From assembly GCF_002000245.1 (NCBI RefSeq), contig NZ_MTCM01000002.1:806001-870000 (forward strand): a DNA stretch of 64,000 nucleotides, in the 5' to 3' direction. Positions 60,311 to 64,000 of the stretch are shown piece after piece. The translations under genes and the position numbers were made by a program. The notes under the pieces are model-generated. The model was given only the letters and a program-made list of their open reading frames with translations. It did no database searches and was not told the DNA's origin. Origin of the DNA: Sphingobacterium sp. CZ-UAM. Lineage in GTDB: Bacteria; Bacteroidota; Bacteroidia; Sphingobacteriales; Sphingobacteriaceae. The first letter of the stretch is position 1; each line of letters opens with the position of its first letter.

Positions 60311-60716
60311 TTTTTAGGGTAGTTTAGGGAATTATACCCCATGCGTTTTGAAATCCCTCAAAACGGTGTGTTTTGCATAGTTTTTTGTTGAACTTCACGT
60401 AAAACCGTCACAAAGTATAAGTAATAGGACCCAAAAGACTGCTTTAATATACCTGATAGCGTTCGAGCTATAGCTAATTGTTGAAGAATAACTACCTGCA
60501 TATTGCAAACCAATATACAGGTAGTAAATAAAAATCAACGATATGAATATAATACTTCAAAATGACTTTATTGTCTTTTGAGAAGCTATAACATTAGGAC
60601 TGTTTAACATCCTTAGCAAGAGGGGTATAGAATTCCGGTATCCTGAAAATTCCGTCCTGCATATCACATTCATTGGCTGCTAGGGCATTTAATTCCAGTG
60701 TTCCAAAATTCCTCTC
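60311..60716. other. Intergenic region before the FISUMP lipoprotein stop
   Basis: One long hairpin: ACTACCTGCATATTG (60491-60505) pairs with 60511-60525 with one mismatch and a 5-nt loop. It lies about 190 nt after the stop of the lipoprotein gene on the minus strand and may be its terminator, although no T-run follows. No gene is seen. Confidence 0.5.
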
Positions 60717-62354
60717 TTATTCGGCAATACAGCGTACCGAATATCCCGAGACGGCTGTATGTCCAACATTCGCTGTGTTACGCACTGTGGCGATGTCCCG
60801 AAGGATTGATAATCTGTAAACCTGATCCACCGTCGTAAGCTCCGATGTCCAGAACGGTCCGCTTCCTCCGCGCCACGCCCATTTACCATCTCTGCTGTCA
60901 CGAAAGCCGGAAGCCGGAAAAGTGAGTATAACCGATCGGTTCCGCTTGCTGGTTAGTATTTTTGCAGGTCCATAAGCTACGTTTGTTGCTGTTGTTCCCC
61001 AGGTACCACTATTGTTGCTTACGCTCATATCCTGAAGCAATTGGTCATATTCATTCTTACTTGGGATACGGTAACCGCTTGGGCAGGGATCATTGGCTGT
61101 CTTCTGCGGTGCCGTTGTTGTGCCGCTGTTCCAAGCGTTGGCCGGTGCAGCTGTCGTATTCCAGTTTGAAATCGCATTTTCGGAACTACTTGCATTTGCA
61201 ACCACGGCCGAACGTCCAAATTGGTAAAAATTCCCCCCCAAGGAGGAAATCACAGGATCCAGGTCTGGATTAACATCTGTATTCGCACCCAAATTATGGC
61301 GCATCCAGATCTTGCCATTGATGCGGGCTGCAGATTGTCCCTGATAGGTCAGATAAATATCATTGGGAACAATGGTGAGATTGAGGTTATATTTCACCCC
61401 AGGGGTAATGTTCAGATTCGCCAAAGCTGTCAAATTTGTTACTCTAATCTCACCGATGGCGAAACCTGAAAAGTGTAACATTCCGGTCGTCGTGTTGGCA
61501 TTGAGTTTTCGGGGAGCAGCATTCACGACCATGGTATTTAGACCTGAAAAATCAAGCCCTGCTTCGCCTACAGTACCTTTTCGCGTAATCGCAGCGTCCT
61601 GTAAAGCAATGTCTGCCTGCGCATAATGGTCATAAATTCCTCCCCGGATATCAACGATATTATAACCTGTAGCCGTGGCATCTACTTTTGTGGTAATCTC
61701 GCTAAACTGATGTTTCAGTATCACTTCTAGGTTATTGTCCGCATTACTCACCAATTGCATATCCTTTCGGAAATACATGAGATCAGTCGAGTCCGCATTC
61801 ACATCCATTACACTAGACCCGGCCAAGGTCTTATTGTTCGCATCTGAAAAAGTGATAGCAGGTAATACAGAAGTACTTCCTACCGAATAAGCAATAAACG
61901 TATAGTTTTCACCACCGTTCAGGATCAGGGCCTCAGTACTGCTTTCTTGACCACGTGTATAATCACGCTCAGTCACATAGTTTTCACTGGCATCATAGAC
62001 CGCCACTTTATATTTAACATTTTCCGGCAAATCTTCCCGTACTACGGCGGCACGCTTACCGCCTAATGAAGCGTTTTTACCTAATGTAGCCTCTTGAGTG
62101 ACAGGGATAAGCTCAGAGACTATGCTTAGATCCTTATTAATCGCAACCACCTGACGCTGCAAACTAGATGCAGTACTACCTGTAGAAGCTTTGGAGCCAA
62201 TCACGCCACCTTGATCAAACTCGGCACCCGATAAATTTACACGAATAGCTGCTTTACCTTCCGGTAACGTATCACCCTGCTCATTTTTACAGGCACCTAA
62301 ACTGATTACAAATGCCAGTAACAAACTTGAATATTTTATACTATTTTTTAACAT
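60717..62354 (-). CDS. Fimbrillin-like lipoprotein with C-terminal FISUMP domain
   Basis: 545 residues. Lipoprotein signal with LGAC (Cys22). Residues 30-330 are of the Mfa-like fimbrillin type (repeated strands, TFSDANNKTLAGS, LEVILKHQFSEITTKV). The C-terminal 190 residues are a Fibrobacter succinogenes major paralogous (FISUMP) domain with NDPCPSGYRIPSKNEYDQLL, GFRDSRDG, FWTSE and the closing GYSVRCI. A surface-exposed adhesin or fimbria-like role is likely. A 59-residue gene precedes it by 41 nt in the same operon. Confidence 0.88.
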   Translation of the reverse strand: MLKNSIKYSSLLLAFVISLGACKNEQGDTLPEGKAAIRVNLSGAEFDQGGVIGSKASTGSTASSLQRQVVAINKDLSIVSELIPVTQEATLGKNASLGGKRAAVVREDLPENVKYKVAVYDASENYVTERDYTRGQESSTEALILNGGENYTFIAYSVGSTSVLPAITFSDANNKTLAGSSVMDVNADSTDLMYFRKDMQLVSNADNNLEVILKHQFSEITTKVDATATGYNIVDIRGGIYDHYAQADIALQDAAITRKGTVGEAGLDFSGLNTMVVNAAPRKLNANTTTGMLHFSGFAIGEIRVTNLTALANLNITPGVKYNLNLTIVPNDIYLTYQGQSAARINGKIWMRHNLGANTDVNPDLDPVISSLGGNFYQFGRSAVVANASSSENAISNWNTTAAPANAWNSGTTTAPQKTANDPCPSGYRIPSKNEYDQLLQDMSVSNNSGTWGTTATNVAYGPAKILTSKRNRSVILTFPASGFRDSRDGKWAWRGGSGPFWTSELTTVDQVYRLSILRDIATVRNTANVGHTAVSGYSVRCIAE

Positions 62355-62395
62355 ACAATTTCATATTGATTTAATAAAAAGTCAGCTTACAAGAC

Positions 62396-62575
62396 TTACC
62401 AGCCCATATTGCTGTTGTTATCGTCGGCAGTTTCCCATTCGCTTTTGACCGAACCTGTATTATCCCCAGGCTGTATGTTTGCAGATCCAGCAGCTATGCC
62501 TTCTTCCATTGCAATTATTGTAATTTCAATTTTAGGGGTTAAATAGAGCTTTTTTCTTTCTTGATTCTTTACCAT
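62396..62575 (-). CDS. Small conserved-type companion protein of the fimbrillin-like gene
   Basis: 59 residues: MVKNQERKKLYLTPKIEIT, then IIAMEEGIAAGSAN and a polar end with SEWETADDNNSNMGW. No signal peptide. Short proteins of this shape (basic start, P-x-I-E/V pattern, Glu-x-G-I-A-A-G-S motif) commonly precede fimbrillin and related surface lipoprotein genes in Bacteroidota. Its role is unknown. It lies 41 nt upstream of the lipoprotein gene. Confidence 0.8.
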   Translation of the reverse strand: MVKNQERKKLYLTPKIEITIIAMEEGIAAGSANIQPGDNTGSVKSEWETADDNNSNMGW

Positions 62576-63239
62576 GACCGTTATTTTTTATGTTAGTAAT
62601 TTTTTAGGATTAACAAGCCATCTAAACAATGTAATTTGCCAAAAAGGTGTTTGCTTAGAAGAATAATTCCTATTTTATAGAATGACAGTCAAACATGTTT
62701 CCTCCGTCAACATATACATTTCAGTGATTAAGATCTTTGAATCCTGCTTGCAAGATCAATACTTACTATTAACATTTTCAAAATTAGGAAGAATCGGGAC
62801 CGATATAGTTTCAAGAATTATTACAAGAGTTATAAAAATTATTTATAAGCGTGTAAGGTCCGGTTACCGTCGCTTTCAGTTTTTCCTTTCTGAGAAGGCC
62901 CTTGCATCATTTTTATTACATAAGATTAAGCTTCTCTTTAATACGTCATAGTTGAATCGTATTTATTCCGTTCTTGCATTACCATACCTGAATAAAAAGG
63001 GCTTTTGCTATTTCTAAGCCTCCTTTTTCAATAAAGTATTCAGCCTTCTTAAATATCAATGTATCATTGGTGATACTTCCATCCGTCTTGTGATCAACTT
63101 CTAAAATTTTCAACCGTGTTGTAAAGAGCCTCAGTCTCTTTAACAGTTGAACTACAAGCAATAAAAAAATCGGAAAATAGCGGTCACTTATAGAAAAACC
63201 GTTTTACATAAGTAGGACGGCTTTTTGTTCATGGAGAAA
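62576..63239. other. Region without a clear gene left of the Tet-type transporter
   Basis: It contains the promoter region of the small companion gene, a doubtful 60-codon minus frame (62979-63161) that I do not recognise and that may be a gene remnant, and the tRNA-Lys 3'-end-like sequence at 63179-63230. The 89-codon plus frame at 62682 is unlike a protein. Confidence 0.5.
63179..63230 (+). repeat. Degenerate copy of the tRNA-Lys 3' end plus terminator
   Basis: AGCGGTCACTT followed by a terminator of the same design (ACCGTTTTACATAAGTAGGACGG) matches 60258-60310 with a few substitutions and a 2-nt and a 1-nt deletion. GAGCCTCAG, identical to the tRNA-Lys T-arm sequence, lies about 45 nt before it (63127-63135), which may be chance. 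It marks either an older insertion at tRNA-Lys or a duplication of the locus. Confidence 0.65.
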
Positions 63240-64000
63240 TTATCGCCTTCTTTTTCTATAATGCAAATAATAATATGCCAATAACAGACTGAACAACATC
63301 AACAAAGCGCCAAGGATAAAGGCTGAACCGGGAAAATATATGGGTGCTTTTTTGTGGCTGAAATAATAGAAAGTTTGGGTCATTAGCAAAGGACCAAAGA
63401 TTGCGGTAAGGCTCAATACACTATTTATTCCGCCTTGTAGTGCACCTTGTTCATTGGATGGCACTTGTGCCGTGATGAGCGATTGCAAAGCGGGATAGGC
63501 TATGCCTCCAAGACAGTAAGGTATTAAAAACACATAAAGCATCCAACCCTGGGTGGCAACGGCAAAAAGTACCATACCTATGGCATACAAAAGCAAACCG
63601 AGGTACACACTTTTTTCATTCCCCAATCGAGGGGTCGTGTAACGAATAAGCACCCCCTGTACCAAACCTATCATACCACCTAGTATGGCTAACGAAATAC
63701 CTACTTGCACTTCTGTCCAGTCAAATTGATCCATGACAAAAAAGCTCCAAGTGCTTTGCCCGGCATAACCGGCTATATTAAAAACGAAAAAGCAAACTAC
63801 TAATCCAAAGATTGCAGGATATTTTACAAACAGCTTTAGCGAACCAATGGGATTGGCATTTTTCCAATCAAAAGGTCGGCGATTTTCGGGTTTTAAGGAT
63901 TCGGGAAGAACAAAATAACCGAGTAGGAAATTTAAAAAACAAAGTAAGGCCGCAGCATAAAAAGGCGCACGTAATCCCCATACGGAAAGCAATCCGCCAA
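63240..64000 (-). CDS. Tet-type MFS efflux transporter, C-terminal part, runs off the right edge
   Basis: About 253 residues are visible, without the N-terminus. The frame is open to the window edge; the ATG-like positions within are not starts. LRAPFYAAALLCFLNFLLGYFVLPESL is the loop 5-6 segment of TCR/Tet MFS proteins; six further hydrophobic segments and a basic tail (HYRKRRR) follow. Related proteins export tetracycline, but many homologues export other compounds, so resistance cannot be concluded. Confidence 0.88.
   Translation of the reverse strand, partial: GGLLSVWGLRAPFYAAALLCFLNFLLGYFVLPESLKPENRRPFDWKNANPIGSLKLFVKYPAIFGLVVCFFVFNIAGYAGQSTWSFFVMDQFDWTEVQVGISLAILGGMIGLVQGVLIRYTTPRLGNEKSVYLGLLLYAIGMVLFAVATQGWMLYVFLIPYCLGGIAYPALQSLITAQVPSNEQGALQGGINSVLSLTAIFGPLLMTQTFYYFSHKKAPIYFPGSAFILGALLMLFSLLLAYYYLHYRKRRR

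Noticed and set aside
62682..62951. 89-codon plus-strand frame
   Set aside because: Low-complexity composition, no domain features and no promoter; it lies opposite the upstream region of the small companion gene.

Overview
The window looks like a chromosome segment of a Sphingobacteriaceae-type member of Bacteroidota, most likely Sphingobacterium or a close relative. The evidence is protein content (DUF3078, fimbrillin/FISUMP lipoproteins, tricorn-like S41 peptidases, futalosine hydrolase, DUF6952 next to thioredoxin), promoters of the Bacteroidetes type (TAnnTTTG, with TTGnn 18 nt upstream at all three tRNA genes), lipoproteins with late-Cys signal peptides and no obvious Shine-Dalgarno sequences. 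This placement is an inference from content; no 16S gene is present.

Left part (1-12.4 kb): a partial gene (probably thiL), then nadA and nadB, which diverge around a 2.7 kb AT-rich gap with a cluster of DnaA-box-like 9-mers and a perfect 17-bp inverted repeat. mnmG follows, with two parS-like sites directly upstream of it. Together these suggest that this end lies near the chromosomal origin of replication. A gamma-carbonic anhydrase-like protein, an Ig-like lipoprotein, an ABC-F protein and ApaG complete the block.

Core part (12.5-47.5 kb): ordinary housekeeping genes. They include a tetrapyrrole-methylase family methyltransferase, Nif3-like protein, C4 zinc-ribbon protein, CdsA, AnmK, GcvH, PdhB, futalosine hydrolase, a QueD-FolE pair (pterin/queuosine branch), tandem glucosaminidases and an amidase (cell-wall turnover), a sodium:solute symporter, a PIG-L deacetylase, a thioredoxin/peroxiredoxin cluster, tRNA-Tyr and tRNA-Arg, an MFS transporter and two large tricorn-like S41 peptidases.

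Island (47.5-60.2 kb): a 12.6 kb element is integrated in tRNA-Lys(CTT). It is bounded by an 83-bp direct repeat (81/83 identical) that holds the tRNA promoter and 5' half. A tyrosine recombinase sits inside the right end, and paired TGTTCTC motifs near both ends may be integrase arm sites. The element is more AT-rich than the core and carries mostly unrecognised genes. These include an SF2 helicase-like protein without the Walker A lysine, a RadC/JAB protein, an 878-residue protein joining a PD-(D/E)XK (HsdR-N-like) nuclease, a P-loop NTPase and an S1 RNA-binding domain, and a single-pass membrane protein encoded just before it. It also holds three 50-nt stem-loop repeats and two unexplained structured segments. 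No relaxase, capsid or conjugation gene is visible. The nuclease-NTPase-S1 protein with its neighbours is the best candidate for an undescribed (probably defence) system.

Right edge (60.2-64 kb): the restored tRNA-Lys, a fimbrillin/FISUMP-type lipoprotein with a small 59-residue companion, a degenerate second copy of the tRNA-Lys 3' end plus terminator (a sign of an older insertion or duplication), and the C-terminal part of a Tet-type MFS transporter that runs off the window.
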